From assembly GCF_037975245.1 (NCBI RefSeq), contig NC_092562.1, positions 15,456,521 through 15,520,520 of the forward strand: DNA of 64,000 nt, given 5' to 3'. This DNA is from Apostichopus japonicus. Taxonomy: Eukaryota; Echinodermata; Holothuroidea; Aspidochirotida; Stichopodidae. Below, piece by piece: positions 33,001 through 47,400 of this stretch. The number at the start of each line of letters is the position of its first letter. The stretch's first letter is position 1. The notes beneath the pieces are model-generated. The model searched no databases, had not been told where the DNA came from, and was given only the letters and a program-made list of their open reading frames with translations. The translations under genes were made by a program, and so were the position numbers.

Positions 33001-36000
33001 GCATTTGCTGCAATAAAAAGAGCAATAAAACAAAAATGGTGAAACCACAAGCAGTTGAGTAGAGTGCGTTGTATTTCAAAATTTTGCCAAACACTCAACA
33101 AAATATGATACATTAGGGATATTAGCCCAAACAGTTTTGTGATTTTTCAGGGCAACTGCTGTAGATTTGCCTACCTGAAGTGCTCCTCAACTTTTTCCTT
33201 TAGACATACATTCAAAGATTGATCTACAGTACAGTAGTATCTATTTCCCCTCTCCTCTTAATTAAAATTAAAATTAGTGTATGTACTTTAGCCTAGTGGT
33301 ACAGACTGTAGAATTTTGATCCTTTTGGCTGTCATTTGCAATTTATACCTTTTGAGGTGCCCCTCCTTCCCCCACCCCATTCCCCCTCCCAGTAAGATCG
33401 TAAGTTCTCTGCTTAGAAAGGAGATTGATTTTAAACTATGAATAATGCATATTTCTAAGGTCAGATGAGGTCATACCATTTTCTTCTATATCAGATGTGA
33501 CAATTTGTTTTAAGCATAATTTGTATGCATCAGGGCAACATTTTTTTAAGGATATGTTTCATATTTTTGTTTTGTCCGGATAGTAAATTTGGTTGTTAGA
33601 AAAAAGTGGCAGAGTATCAATGACCAATGTGTACTGTACACTGTAGGAGGAGGGATGGGAGTTGAACACCAGCTATGGGGGTGATACCAATTTTATCATT
33701 TGACATATTTGCGGGTATTTAGTTATGTACAGTGCAATCGGAATTGGATGTAAACAACCTCCACAGCTGTTTTTGGTGGTCCGAACAGAAATTTGGTCGT
33801 CTCGTGCGAACCAGAGTAGCAATAAAAAACTTATGCCCTGTACTGTATGGTGTATACAGTAGGCCTACAGGACTAGAAAATTGATAATTCTCGTTTGGTG
33901 GCACAAAGAGATTCACTATTAGGAGCTGCATGGCGCTTTATAGTTACATAGCTTTGTCTTTGATGAAAGCATAGGTTGGATTTACTGCATGTTAAAATGT
34001 ACGGTCAAACTGTTAAGCTGTAACTTCTCCATTCACTACATTCCACTTAAGGGAGGTAAATAGAACTTGCCGAACTTATTTAAAACTAGCAAAAATGAGG
34101 AGGGCGGGAATAGTCATGTGACCAGAAATACAGAGAAAATTTGCAGTTTTGGTGTACATGTCCTGATTCGATCTATATATGAAAGAACAGTAACTCAGTC
34201 ATTAATGTATCACAAGATGACCAAAGACGTGGGTGATAATTTCCTTTGTATTAAAACGGCACTCTCAGTGAATCTGAAAGTCGCAAAATTTACCTCAAAA
34301 CAAACCTTACAGTGCTCACCCTTGCAGGTGATTGATAATTAAGTGGTAAGTTAAGTGTTTACAATAATGATAATCAAAAAATAGAGACAAAAGTGGCCGT
34401 TCGCTTCTTTTGGTTTCGATGATAATCATAACCTTTGCATTCATGATGGCGTGTGTGTGTGAGTGTGTTTGTGATGCCCAGCTTGTAAACACGATATCTC
34501 AAGAAGGGAAGGTCAGACCAATTCATATTTGGTGTGTAGAAGTACCACAGTGAGTACAAGAAGTCTATAGTTTTTGGTGGAGGCCAAAGGTCATTTGGGT
34601 CACCAAGGTCAAATTGTGAAAACCTTGTAAACACGATATCTCAAGGAAAGCTTGGGAGGACCTCATATTGAGTGTGTAGAAGTACCACATTGAGTTTAAG
34701 AAGCCTATTGTTTTTGGTCAAAGTCAAAGGTCATTTGGGGTCACCAGGTGTCAAATTGTGAAAACCTTGTAAACACGATATCTCAATATGGGAATCATGG
34801 GCAAACTTCATATTTAGTGTGTAGAAGTACCACATTGACTACAAAAAGTCTAGTGTTTTTGGTGGAGTTCAAAGGTCATTTGGGGTCAAATTGTGGAAAC
34901 CTTGTAATCACAATATCTCAATAATGGAAGCTTGGGTCGACCTCTAACTTAGTGTGTAGAAGCACCACGTTGAGTTAAAGAAGCTTATTGTTTTGGTGGA
35001 GGTCAAAGGTTATTTGGGGTCATCAGAGGTCAAATCGTGAAACGCTTGTAAACATGTACAATTCACTCTCCATTACGTCAGATTCATGAAGAAAACTGTT
35101 CATGTTACATCATCGAAACCACAATGCAATTTTTGCATTCTGGTTTGTTTGTTTTAATTGGTGATCTGTTATGAAGCAATTTGCATATTTATTGTGGTCA
35201 TGGAGATCATCGTTAGAGAACAAGACATTGTACACTATGTGGGAGGTACAGTAACAGTATATCCATGGATATCAGTTGGAAAGTTTTGATTACATGAGAG
35301 AATTTTGTCATTCATGTAAAAGCTTTGCCAATAAACTTTGTCAGCTTGTGTTTGCCGAGACCAGTGATATCTTAAAGTTGGTGGCAAACGGTAAGTCTCT
35401 CTCTTACGGTACTTGGCCTGCCATCTTTCATTGCTCGGATAAATTAAACTCACATTGGGCAACACTTGCTATACTGACACTTACAGCAAGCGTATTTCAT
35501 TCTGATGTCCCGTAAAGCTGCACACCAACTAGATCGACAGTGTTGATGCAATGATCATAGCATTAAAGAAATGATAATCATAGGCCTGCCAATACCATCT
35601 TTGACCTTTTTGCAGTCACTGCCTAATCCTGATGCAGACATACTGCGGAAGATGAATTAATTACAGAAATTATGAAAATGTATTGAAACAAAATTGAAGA
35701 TTTTGAGATATGGACTCGGAGGGTGTTCTTTCATCATCATCATCATATGTCGAAGATGAACCTTTTCTTCCTAATATTATTCACCAGGCATGTACAAGTA
35801 TTGAAGATTTTGACGAATGCTTGGCACATTTAGAACAGAATGACTGGAACCTGCATGAAGCCATCAACTCTGTCCTCAAAGCTCAAAGCAGTGACTCGCC
35901 AACGACGCAACCTGAGCTTCCAGAAGTGACGGAAGTGTAAGTAGATCCTCTCACTGCTCTCACTGCAACTGGAATATCTTCCATTTCAATTTAATTTGCT

Positions 36001-39000
36001 TTGGATCATTTCAATCCACTCCTAGAATACAAGACCGCAGAGGTATGATAACAGGAGAACTTCGAACAACACATATATATGATACATACAAGCGTTCAGA
36101 TTAAGCAATGAGCAATGAGAGAAAGGAGTGAGAACTTTAGGAAGGAAAAAAGATAAAAAAACTACCATTTCTTATTAACCTCAACAGCTGAGACTATGAA
36201 TGATATCTATGCAGGCAATAGATTTATACATGAATGAACAGGAATTTAACTCTTGTTGGTTACTATGTACATGATGTAAATATTAGAACAATAGCACGTG
36301 TCTGGCATTTGATGAAGCACAAAGAGGGAAGCAAAATGCCATTGAAAAATTATGTTTTTTGTTTGCCTATCATTCTTTGTCTGTGATTGCAACATTAAAA
36401 CTTTAGTTTGCAAATCAATCGCACTTGGACAAATCACGAGACATGGCTTTTCACTCGCTGAAGTAAATGGCGAGTGGATTTGCCGTCTACCGGTATAAAA
36501 TAAAACTGGCAGTGGGTGCCATGACGGACATGGGGGACATAAAACAACAAGTACTGTAGGTTGGTTAACGTATCGTCGGTCCGAGAATCGGCATGACGAG
36601 TCCTATACCTGACATCAAAGCTAGTGGTGGTACTGCTTATTATCAATTATGCTGCTCTCAAAAGCCTTTAATACATTATTATTAAAATAACTCATGTGTG
36701 TTGTAATTCAGGAAAATGAGAGTGAGAACTACTTGTTTTGAGCCAGTCAGAATTTTTAAGCACTGGCATATTTTTAAAGCCAGTTGATTGAAATTGTGAA
36801 ATTGTAGGCCTTGAAGCAACAATTAATATCACTTCATTAAATATTTCATTTTCCAACTTTCCAAGCTGGTTCTACACTTCCGGGTGTCAATGATAATTAT
36901 GAATAATGATGCACGTCAATGTTGATGAATCAGATTGTTTGAGTGTTTTTTTCGACAGATTTATAAGTCATTAAGCCATTTAATTGACCTTATAATGTTT
37001 ACTTTTTTAGAATCAAATGAACGAAGGAGAATTCCCCTTTCTATTTTATCCTTGGATCGGTCATAGATCTCTCTTTACCAGTTGGGATTTATAAATAAAC
37101 TTGGGTGTTTTTTTTGGGGGGGAGTTGACAATGTTTGCTTTACGTACGTGGAATAGTAATTAATTAGCACCGGACCATTGTTGAGAAGCAAGTTGCACCT
37201 TGTACCCGGCAAGATGGGGAAATACCCGATTGTGACATTCAAAACGTTACATTGTTCTGCACCGGACGGTCTGTTTGAGGGTATATATATACACGTACAG
37301 TAAGACAAATAGGTTAGCATACATAATTGCTAAAATAACAATTTAGCAACAAAAAAATCCTTATAACAGGGTGAAAGGAAATATGTGTGTTTAATGCATA
37401 CAATACCTGAATTCTAATCTGGGCTGTTTCTTAAGAGACATACAGAAATTCCTCTGTTTCTTTCATCAGTTGATATGGTTCACTGATTCAAGTTGTGCGA
37501 TATTCTAGGTCAGATTTTTATGTACAAAACAAATGCACTGTAAGATACTACCTGAGCTGACATGTATGAAAGACACTAATGGGGATGTCAGGGCTGATTT
37601 TAATTATCTATGGTGATTTATTGTGCAAAGGTACAGTATCCTAACTATCAATACTACATATTGTACCCTTACCGGTGAAACAAAACTGCTCCAAATAGTT
37701 TAAAAATTGTGATAAGTAATAAATATATGAATAAACACTGGCTTTGGCCGCTGTACTAGTGGTACATTATTTGGCGCATCGAAAATAACCGTTTCATCCA
37801 TTGTAATTGTTTGACGGAACCATTTATGCTATGGAAGTGCTAAATATTCCGTTAAAGTGAGCATGATTTCACCATCTCCTTGGCAGAATATCGGTTTTAA
37901 ATATTTCCCCATTTATACCTTCTGTACCTAACAATTTACTTTCACAGACCCGTCGTCAAAAGTTCCAAGGTCACTTTTGCGAGTGAACCTCAGGTTGTCT
38001 TTCCCAGTACGTCCTCTCGAGAAGTCGATGCGGCCGACAGTTGTGCTGGTCCGTCCAAACCCCCAGCCCCCAAAATCCGAATGCTCCAGTTTGCCATTTC
38101 GTTCAGGGGGAGAGTCGTACCTCACGTTGTAGAAGATAACAGAACAGTCGGTGAGTAGCGTTCATGCAACAGCTCCCATCAGATTTGTTAAACAGAAAAA
38201 TTCATGTAAATATCCATTTTTTTTTTTAGGGTTCTTAGATCTCAAAGTATTAAAGTTATGATTTATGATGAAAAAGGAACATTAATTTCGTTTTTTTTTG
38301 CAGGAGTCATTAAGGATTTGTTAGCAGAAGAGTTGAAGTTACCGAGGGACAAGATGAAAATAACTGGATGGAGCAGTAGTCGAGTGGAGCCACACGACGA
38401 GGTATCCTATTCACACGCATGCGTGCCTTAGACCTGCGTTTAAATTCATCATCCTGCATCCGCTGGTTTTACTACTCGTATCCTGTGTTATTCTATTGTT
38501 TACTCATCTCTCTGACCTAATATTTTATGAATGTCAACCAAAAATGATGCAAATGTGAATCACTTCCCTATAGATTTCCCCCTTCAGGAAACATGCAATA
38601 GTGTTTAAACGTTATTCACCAACAAAAGTGTGTTTTTTTTTTGTGGTTATTTTGTGTTTTGTTTTTTTTCGTGGTTTTCTTTGTTGGTTCTTTTTTTTTT
38701 GTGGTGTTTTTTTTTTCTTTTTTTTTGGTGGTGTTTTTTTTTTGGTTGTGGTGAAGGAACATTCTAAAATTTCTCAGATAACATGTTTGAAATTTGCAAA
38801 GTTTTCTATGCTAACAGATAGAGGCCATAAGCTTTTAGCCATTCCTGTTGTGGAAGGGTTCTTTTCCTTTTTTTTTTACCTTTTTTTTTATTTTTTTTAT
38901 AGTGTTTTTTTCTTTCTCTGTTTGAAAGAGATTGCTATGTCACTCACTGGCATTTAAAAAGACTAATAAAAAATAATAATAATGAGTGAAAAAGCTTTAT

Positions 39001-42000
39001 TATGTTAAGTGGAGGTCAATGATGATTTGATGTCAACGGACCCTTTTTTAATTTCTGGTCTAAAGGATCGGTAGTCCCACTAGACAAATCCCAAGTAACT
39101 TCATATCGGATCCCAAAGTAACGTTTTTGTTGGTTTTGGAATTGATATATCGCTAGCATCTCTCCTGAATATGACCCCTGAATATGACCCCTTCTGAATA
39201 ATTTTTAATGCAACATCACCCGCTTTAGTTTCTGTCCTGAGGAAAATTTGTCTCATTTGTACCACTACCCAGGAACTCCTGTCTCGGCTCCACTTACCGC
39301 TTGTGAATCAATTGAAACTGTACGTACCTGACATGGACGAACCATCCGAAGAAGAAGAAGAAGCAAATGGCGAAGAGTAAGTATTGCAACCTGAAGGAAG
39401 GAAGAGGGGGAGGGAGGGGGAAGGGAGGGGGTTTGGATTGGGAGTACAGCTAAAATTGTGTCCAAAGAAGAATAACTTGAAGAGATATCCAACTTAGTAA
39501 TAAAGTACATAGTAATCTGGGTAGAAGTTGTGGTTATCATCAACCGGTAATGTTAATAGCATTTTCATTTAGACATAAAATGATGATTGCTATTCTGCTC
39601 CTGAAACAGTCAATTTGCAAAATTAAAACATATGATGTTTGCTCAGTGAAGGTATATATATACGTGTGTATATATTGTGTGTTAAAGTATTCGATTTAAC
39701 TATCCAACGTAGAGAACTCTTGGCTGTTTGTGGTTACAAGTGTTCATAGCAAAGTAACATTTGACATTGCATGGTAAATGTTGCCGTCAGTTTTGTATGT
39801 CTAACTTTTTTTGTGTTTCTGAATTCGACTCTTGTTGCAGCTCCTTTGCAGAAAGACTGAGTCAAAGTTATATCCTAGAAATCACAGATACAGATGAGAA
39901 TCATGTCTACAGCCTACGGTACGAAGGTTCCAAGACTATCTTTGATGTAAAGCAGGGCGTCTATGCGCTCACCAATATACCACAGCGACAACAGAAGTGG
40001 GGCGGTTGGTGCATAGACAGTGATGATTCCGTAAGTTAAAGAAAAAATTTACAAGTTTCCAACATTGAGTTGGTAATTGTCATACTTTTTAAGAACTGGA
40101 CCATGTAATGTATACATTAAAAAAAAAAAAAAAAATGTAATGTAATGTAGTAAAAATGTAAAGTAGTATACCGCCACCGTTATGTAATTAACTCCATAGA
40201 GAGTAGTTGATGATAACAGAGAGATTTTATATATCGACAAAAACTGATGTAATTTAACCTTGCAAGATTTTTCCTTCTCTTTGTTTTTATGTCACAGTTA
40301 ACTTTAGCAGCATCTGGTATCAATCATCCAAAGCATATACTCACGTTATCAAGAACGACACCGAAACCTGAAGTCCCAGCGGTAAGACTTTAACCAGAGA
40401 ATCATAGTTCTCTTTACATATCAGGATTGCCATCTCGCACTTCACCTTAATAATACCTGTTGTGATAAACAATTGGTACTTACCCAGACGTCCCATATTG
40501 GTAAAACCTTCAACACTACATCACCCTCTTGAGATCTTGTAGGGGTACGAAGCAAAATGTCATACGATGGGACTCATGGTTTTTGACGATTGTCATAGGT
40601 AAAAAAATAATCATGCATGTGGAGGGAGAGAATATGGCGAGTATGGGGTCATAGGTTATTTACCAAATACGTTGATCGAAAGTTACCATTACGGTCAGGT
40701 GTGATATTACATAGCTATGAATTAAGATGTCATGTGTCTAATGGTCTTAACATTTACCCTTGTAACTGACTGGCGTCACATTAAAGAGCTACCCAGGTTT
40801 GTATGTATCGACTATAGAGCCACCTCTTTAGATAAGCAGCTGTATTGGGTACAGACCATAAACGAGAAGCCTGTCTCGTAACTGTCCGTGATAGATCGTT
40901 GACTGACAATAATTCCCAGCTCTGGTCACTGACCTTTTCCTTTCATAGTACTGAACAGAAATAAAATGATGATGGATTGGGGGACTGGGGAAGCCCCTGT
41001 AATGCTCTGCTATTTTAAGTTTGTAATTTGATCAACGCAATTACTTTCACTGTCAGCGAAGGTCATTATGGGAATTGTGAAGCCAAAGGTTTTGGGGATT
41101 TCCTACGTCTCGTTTCACTGGGATACATCTTGTGTTATATGAGGCATCAAAAGTACTAAACAAATTTTCATGGTTATTCACCTCTCTGTTTTTCATTATC
41201 ATTTATTGGTTATTAAATTTTGATCTATTAGGCTGCTCTGTCACATATAAGCAAAGTTTGTATCCAAGATTCAAGGCAAGGGATTATAGAATGCTTCTAA
41301 AAGGGTATATGGTATTCTGGCTATTCGTTGTGTATTGATGTGCATTAAAAGCGATATTCCCAGTGTCAGAAAATATGATACTAAAATGGAAAAGACAAAT
41401 ATTCTACACTGTTAGTTGAAAAGCCCCACCTCAGTATATTGTCCCTAACTCAAGATATGGATGATTGAATGTGACCTTTCTTGACTAGCTAAACCTTCCA
41501 TTCTTTCCTTGGAGTGGACCACAGTAGCTGGCCAATGATGTCATAACGGCAAATAATCTTCAACAGCTTGTACTTCCCTAATTCTTCTTCTTGTTGATGT
41601 GACCTCGAAACCTGACACAATTTGAATGTGTTCTTAACTGTCAAAATTCTCTGTATTTTGAATTTCATCAAAGTGTAGCTTTCTTGAAGAAGTATTATTT
41701 TCATCTGTGAAGAAGTGAGCTAAATATGAATACAGGAAAACAAAATTATTTTAGCAGAGGGCACTGTCGTATCAGTCCTAACAGTGCCTGGATAGAGACG
41801 GCTCTTGGTCCTAATGTCTACAAAATCTCCAAAGATTCTGTAAAGCGCTGTACATAGCATATATCTCAATCTGAGTGGTAGTTGTGATTATATGTTTAAA
41901 AAGATCTCGTATGCAATACTTAGGAGGAGAATCGCACCGTACGAGTCAAGTACATTCCATTTCGGAGACTCGGATACAATTTTTAGCGATGCTCAAAGCT

Positions 42001-44352
42001 TAAAACTCAGTTTATGCAGACGTGATTGAAACTACCTCAAAGTCGATGTCCAGATATGTGTAAAGTTGCCGATTAGGACGGTTGGCAATATTTCTTTGCT
42101 AAATTGTGTTAGTTATGAGTGGTATAAACAGAATGTTAGTTAAAATATGTCACACTATGTGTAAAATTAGAGAGTGTGCAGATACTTGTGCCAGAAGTGT
42201 CCGTCAGAAATTCCACAAAGGAATTCTCAGTGATTTCAGAGACTCCAGCTTGTCAAGTTTTTTGCGGAACTAGAAATGACTCTTTTGATTTCGGGCGTGG
42301 CTGGAGATACCCAGTGAACGTAAACACCAGTGCTGCAGTTCCTAGGTAATGCATCGAGGAACGCTTTGGGAAAATTGAGATCCCGTTGAAATCTGGAGAA
42401 ATATCAAAGACCCTCATATCCCTTGTCACGATTTAAACAAAGAAACTGTTGATGTAGGAATTAGTTTTTCGAGAGGTAGTAAGACTAACGTTTAGATTTT
42501 TTTTCATTCTGTTCGTTGAAAGAGAACGGAAGCGATAACGGTAGACGGTGACAGCTCGGACGATGAAGAATTTCAAGATGCCAACGAAACTTTGGACAGC
42601 TACGAAGGTGCAATGTACGAAGCAGAAGAAGAAGCAGAAGAGATGCAGACTTCCAGAAAATTTGATCCATTAAGTGAGCATGGGTTAACAGAGTTCATTT
42701 ATCAACTGTGAATTGTGTATATATGCTTTATGCAGCTCTCCGATCTTAGCGGTTTCATGTGAACATATTGCATTCACATGTGAATTATTCATGTACTATG
42801 TGGGAGTTAAGCTGAACGACAGGGTATTTAGATGGCAGACAGTGTTAGTCTTTGTGGGAGGACAACTGTGTTCCCACACTGCTAGTTAAACGCCCCATTT
42901 CATTATGTAAACCCCTTATTTGAAGGTCAATAAGTTTTCTGGATAAGTCCACTAAATGTCTTAATTTCACATAGGCAGACTGTTCTTTCTGGATATTGAA
43001 ACATTTTGGTTTAAAATTCTATACTGTAAGATCCTTATGAGTGAATGACATGGTTGATGCCCACAAGGGATTTCTACAAATCTGGTTCTCACTTTATAAT
43101 TCTTGGACAAATTTAACTCACTTGCTCTTCATTGGTCAGATAGTTATTTTGAATTTTGAGAAAATTGTATGGCAGAATCAAAAAGCTAACTGGCTTGCTG
43201 GTGAGAAATACATCACTGGTTCCATACTGCTAGCTGTAGAAGCCCCCATCTCGTTATCTTTCTCCTATGTAACTCTATCATTTTATTTGAAGGTTTACTA
43301 AAGCTTTTCTAGATAAATCCACTAAACACCAACACAGTGAACACTACACGTTAACAATCTCGTAGCTTTCTCTCACATTTTAATGTTCAACATATATGGA
43401 TGATTTTTAATCATGGAATTATCATGAAATATTTTGTTCTTCTTTCTGTTATTTCTCCATTTACAACCAGTGATTTTATTACAGTATTTTTAGAGATAGA
43501 TAACAATGATTATTATAAAGTGTAGTTTTTTTGCTAAGTAAATTTTGTGAAACACCATCAGTGTTATTTGGCAACCTTGCGCCGTAGGCTCCTCGTCGCT
43601 AGTCCGATGGCGTTGCCAGATGAGATCCGAAATATACTTTGGATGACTTTTAGTCGTGGAAAGAATCATGACGTATGCCGTTCTTTCTCTGCAGTTCCTC
43701 CACACACAGCCAGCGACGCTGAGGCACTGCAGCATTTCTCGAGAGAATTTGAACAGAGATACGGCACAACTCATCCCAGCTTTTATTTAGGATCTCTGGA
43801 GGATGCTATCAAGGAGGCATTCAATGGCTCTGCAAAGGAAGTAAGTGGAACACAGTGTAACAGCGATTGAACTAATAATCCATCAAACTTTGAAAGAGAC
43901 AAAGGATAGAGGGGGAGGAGTAATTAAACAGTTTGAAGTATTCATTTAGCGTTGTCAAGTGACTGAGCTCAGAGTCATAGACCAAGAATAACTCAATTCG
44001 CTTTTGAAAAATCACTTATGTTCAGGAAGTGGATACTGCTCCATGCTCACTTGAGAGTCAAACTGGCAAAAACATCTGCCATTGTGATTTGAGTCATGAG
44101 AAGTTTCACTATGGTATTCAACTTCAAAATCTTCCTTGGTCAGAATGAAATCATCCAATTTTGCACCGATGCAAATACAAAGGTAGGAGACACTATGGGT
44201 GTAACACTGGCAGCTGTTGTTTACCAGGTGTCAATGTTGCTTTCGAATGAACTCTGTTTATATTTAATATGCACAGGCAGCTAGCATCCTATGCAATGTA
44301 ATGCAATAATGTAAAACGTCATTGTTTGTCAGTATGTGTTCAATACTGTTGA

Positions 44353-44420
<68 letters not shown>

Positions 44421-47400
44421 TATATTGTTCAAACAGTGATCAGCACAGCTGTGTTTGGTTTGTGAGCAATATGACACCTGGAAAACTGGATGAAATGAGA
44501 GAGACTCTTTTGCAATATGAAAAATGTGTGCATGATTATTAATGTTTTTAGAGTAAATGAGCTTGCCTATGGCTGAGCTAAGATCTGATCATGGTTTGAT
44601 TAATGTTTCCTCTATTATTTTTGCTAGAACCACGCCCATTTGATTAACCTTTTTTTTTAAATCTTATGATTTTCGTATGAATTTTTTTTCCATTGCCAGA
44701 ACTTTGATTGCCCTGTCTTCTGAAGTGTTAAATATTACAATGAATCATTTTAATTTGGTGCTATTTTGTATTCTGTATCTAACTTTATATTTCAAACTTA
44801 TTTTTCATGTTTCATGTTTGTCCAAAACAGGCTAGGGAGAAATTATGCCAAAAGGAAGGCATGGGTCTTTCTTTTTCTTTTGCTTTTGTTATATCCTTTC
44901 CACCCATTGTTTCCTTCTTTTCCCTTGGGCAGTCACTTCTTTCTTATCATTCATACAACCTTTGTTTTGTCTTTGTTTTCTGGCAACCATCGAATGATAC
45001 AATAATCAGTTACTCCTTTTTTTTCTCTTTTTTTTAAATTTGACTGGTGTTTCCGTTTCGTTTAAGCAAATGTCGAGTGAGAAAAAATAAGTTTCCTTTG
45101 AATCCATTTTGAAAGTGACTTTAAACAATTAATTTTATTGCAAATAGATGCAGACTACCTTTTTCCCCTGTTATTTCTCATTAGTCATTTTTGACCCGGT
45201 ATTCTCTATTTGCAGAGGAAGCTCCTGGCGCTTTACATCCATCACGATAAGAGCATCTTCAGTAACGTCTTCTGCAGCCAGGTTCTCTGCGCTGATAGCG
45301 TGGTCTCCTTCCTCAGTCAAAACTTTGTGACTTGGGCTTGGGACGTCACAGAGGACAGTAACAAAGACAGGTGAGTTCTTAAGTTTCTGATTAGTTAGGA
45401 AAGGGAGAAAGGACATGTATGTATTTATGTATGTATTTTAGATCCTCCTTGCAAGCAGGAACTCGCAAAGAAGCCCCATTGGCTTATCAAAGCCGCAAGC
45501 TGACCGAAGTCAGCCTCTTACATTCATATTTAACGTCCATGGTTATGAATTGTCAATAACTCTGTAACTGGATGACATACATTATTCTTGGAGTGACTCG
45601 AACCGGGGACCTTATGATTGGAAGGCACCGGTGTGAACCACTGAGCTAACACTCCACTTACATGTGTTGTCGGCGCCGCAGAGAGAAGTTCATTTGCTTA
45701 TTCCTTGACACGTTAATAAAGAGAGTTGCAGGTGCAGAGAATCGTTCTTTATTGTCTATGACACTCCTTTCCAGACTCCTCGTGTAAGCAAACACCACGC
45801 CCTGTCTCCTATCCGGAAGTTTTACTGATTTTTTTTTTGTTTGTATTTAATTTGTTTTTTGTATAAATTTATATTTGTATAAATATTTGTATGAATTTCT
45901 ATAATGAACAGATAGCAGAAATAGTCAATGTTAAGCATTTGATTAATTAGTAGCTATTTGGGAAGCTGAATCAGTTGTTTGGACTGTTAGACAGTGCACT
46001 CTCAAATATCAAGCATTTGCTACTTTCAGTTTTGATTCTTTGATTAAAGAAAAATCTACCTACGTTATTGAGAAAGAAATGTGATCACTAATTTTTTTCT
46101 ATCTTTTTTACTAGTTTTATTGTGTTGTATTGCAATCTGTTACTTATTAATACATTTCTTTTGGCTTGATATGGCAGGGTTATGGAGGCAGTTAAGAACC
46201 AGTTTGGTAGTGTAACCATGGCAACAATACGTAACCTGCCTCCGGATAAGTTCCCGGCGTTAGTGATCATCATGAGGCTACACTCTAATACACAGGTGTT
46301 CTATGTGTCTCAAGGTAAGTCAATACCAGCAGACGACAGCATGTATCGTAAACTACTCTATTGCCTGGCCCATCGCATAATGTGTATGAATTAATCATGT
46401 CATGTTATATTGTATGTATGAAATAACCCTGTCATGTTGTATTGTATGTATGGAATAACCCTGTCATGTTGTATTGTATGTATGGATTAACCATGTCATG
46501 TTATATTATATGTATGAATTGATCATGCCATGTTGTATTATGTGTATGAATTAACCCTGTCTTGTTATATTGTATGTATGAATTAACCCTGTCATGTTGT
46601 ATTGTATGTATGGATTAACCATGTCATGTTATATTATATGTATGAATTGATCATGTCATGTTGTATTATGTGTATGAATTAACCCTGTCTTGTTGTATTG
46701 TATGTATAAATTAACCCTGTCATGTTGTATTGTATGTATGGATTAACCATACCATGTTGTATTGCATGTATGGATTAACTATGTCATGTTGTATTAAGTG
46801 TATGAATTAGTCCTGTCATGTTGTATTGTATGTATGAATTAACCATGTCATGTTATTGTATTATGTGTATTAATTAACCATGTCTTGTTGCATTGTATAT
46901 GTGGATTGTGTTGTGTGAATGAATTAACCATTCCATGTTGTATTATGTGTATGAATTAACCAATCCATGTTGTATTGTATGTATGGATTAACCATACCAA
47001 TTTGTATTGCATGTATGAATTAACCATTCCATGTTGTATTATGTGTATGGATTAACCATTCCATGTTGTATTGTATGTATGGATTAACCATTCCATGTTG
47101 TATGGTATGTATGAATTAACCATGCCAGACATGTACTTCATCAATTCTCTTTGATTTCTGTAGGTGACACTAGTCTAGATGAACTAATGACCAACTTTGT
47201 CAACGCTGCCGAAGTTTTCAACGAGGGTAAACAAACAGAGATTCAGATGGAGGTGAGTATTTAGGAACGTTCCAGTAACCAAGGAACATGTCTTCATCAG
47301 TTAGGGAACCATTTTATCCCCGATCGATCCAGTGATATTGTCTCCTTGGTTTAATATCTTTTCAGGTTCTGGGTGGAGTAGGCTCTGCAGGGAACCCTAG

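Noticed and set aside
34482-35060. CRISPR-like array
   Set aside because: The units are 142-bp contiguous tandem copies without unique spacers, in a eukaryotic intron, with a dispersed second copy.
35710-35787. Alternative FAF1 start at 35710 (MDSEGVLSSSSS...)
   Set aside because: The sequence before 35788 is an intron ending in CAG. The UBA domain aligns from 35788, and the upstream exon at 29996-30040 supplies the conserved N-terminus in phase.
38601-38957. Phe-rich 118-aa open frame in FAF1 intron 4
   Set aside because: It results from T/G-rich low-complexity sequence and has no splice sites or family similarity.
46376-47130. CRISPR-like array
   Set aside because: A simple head-to-tail 32-bp minisatellite with no spacers.
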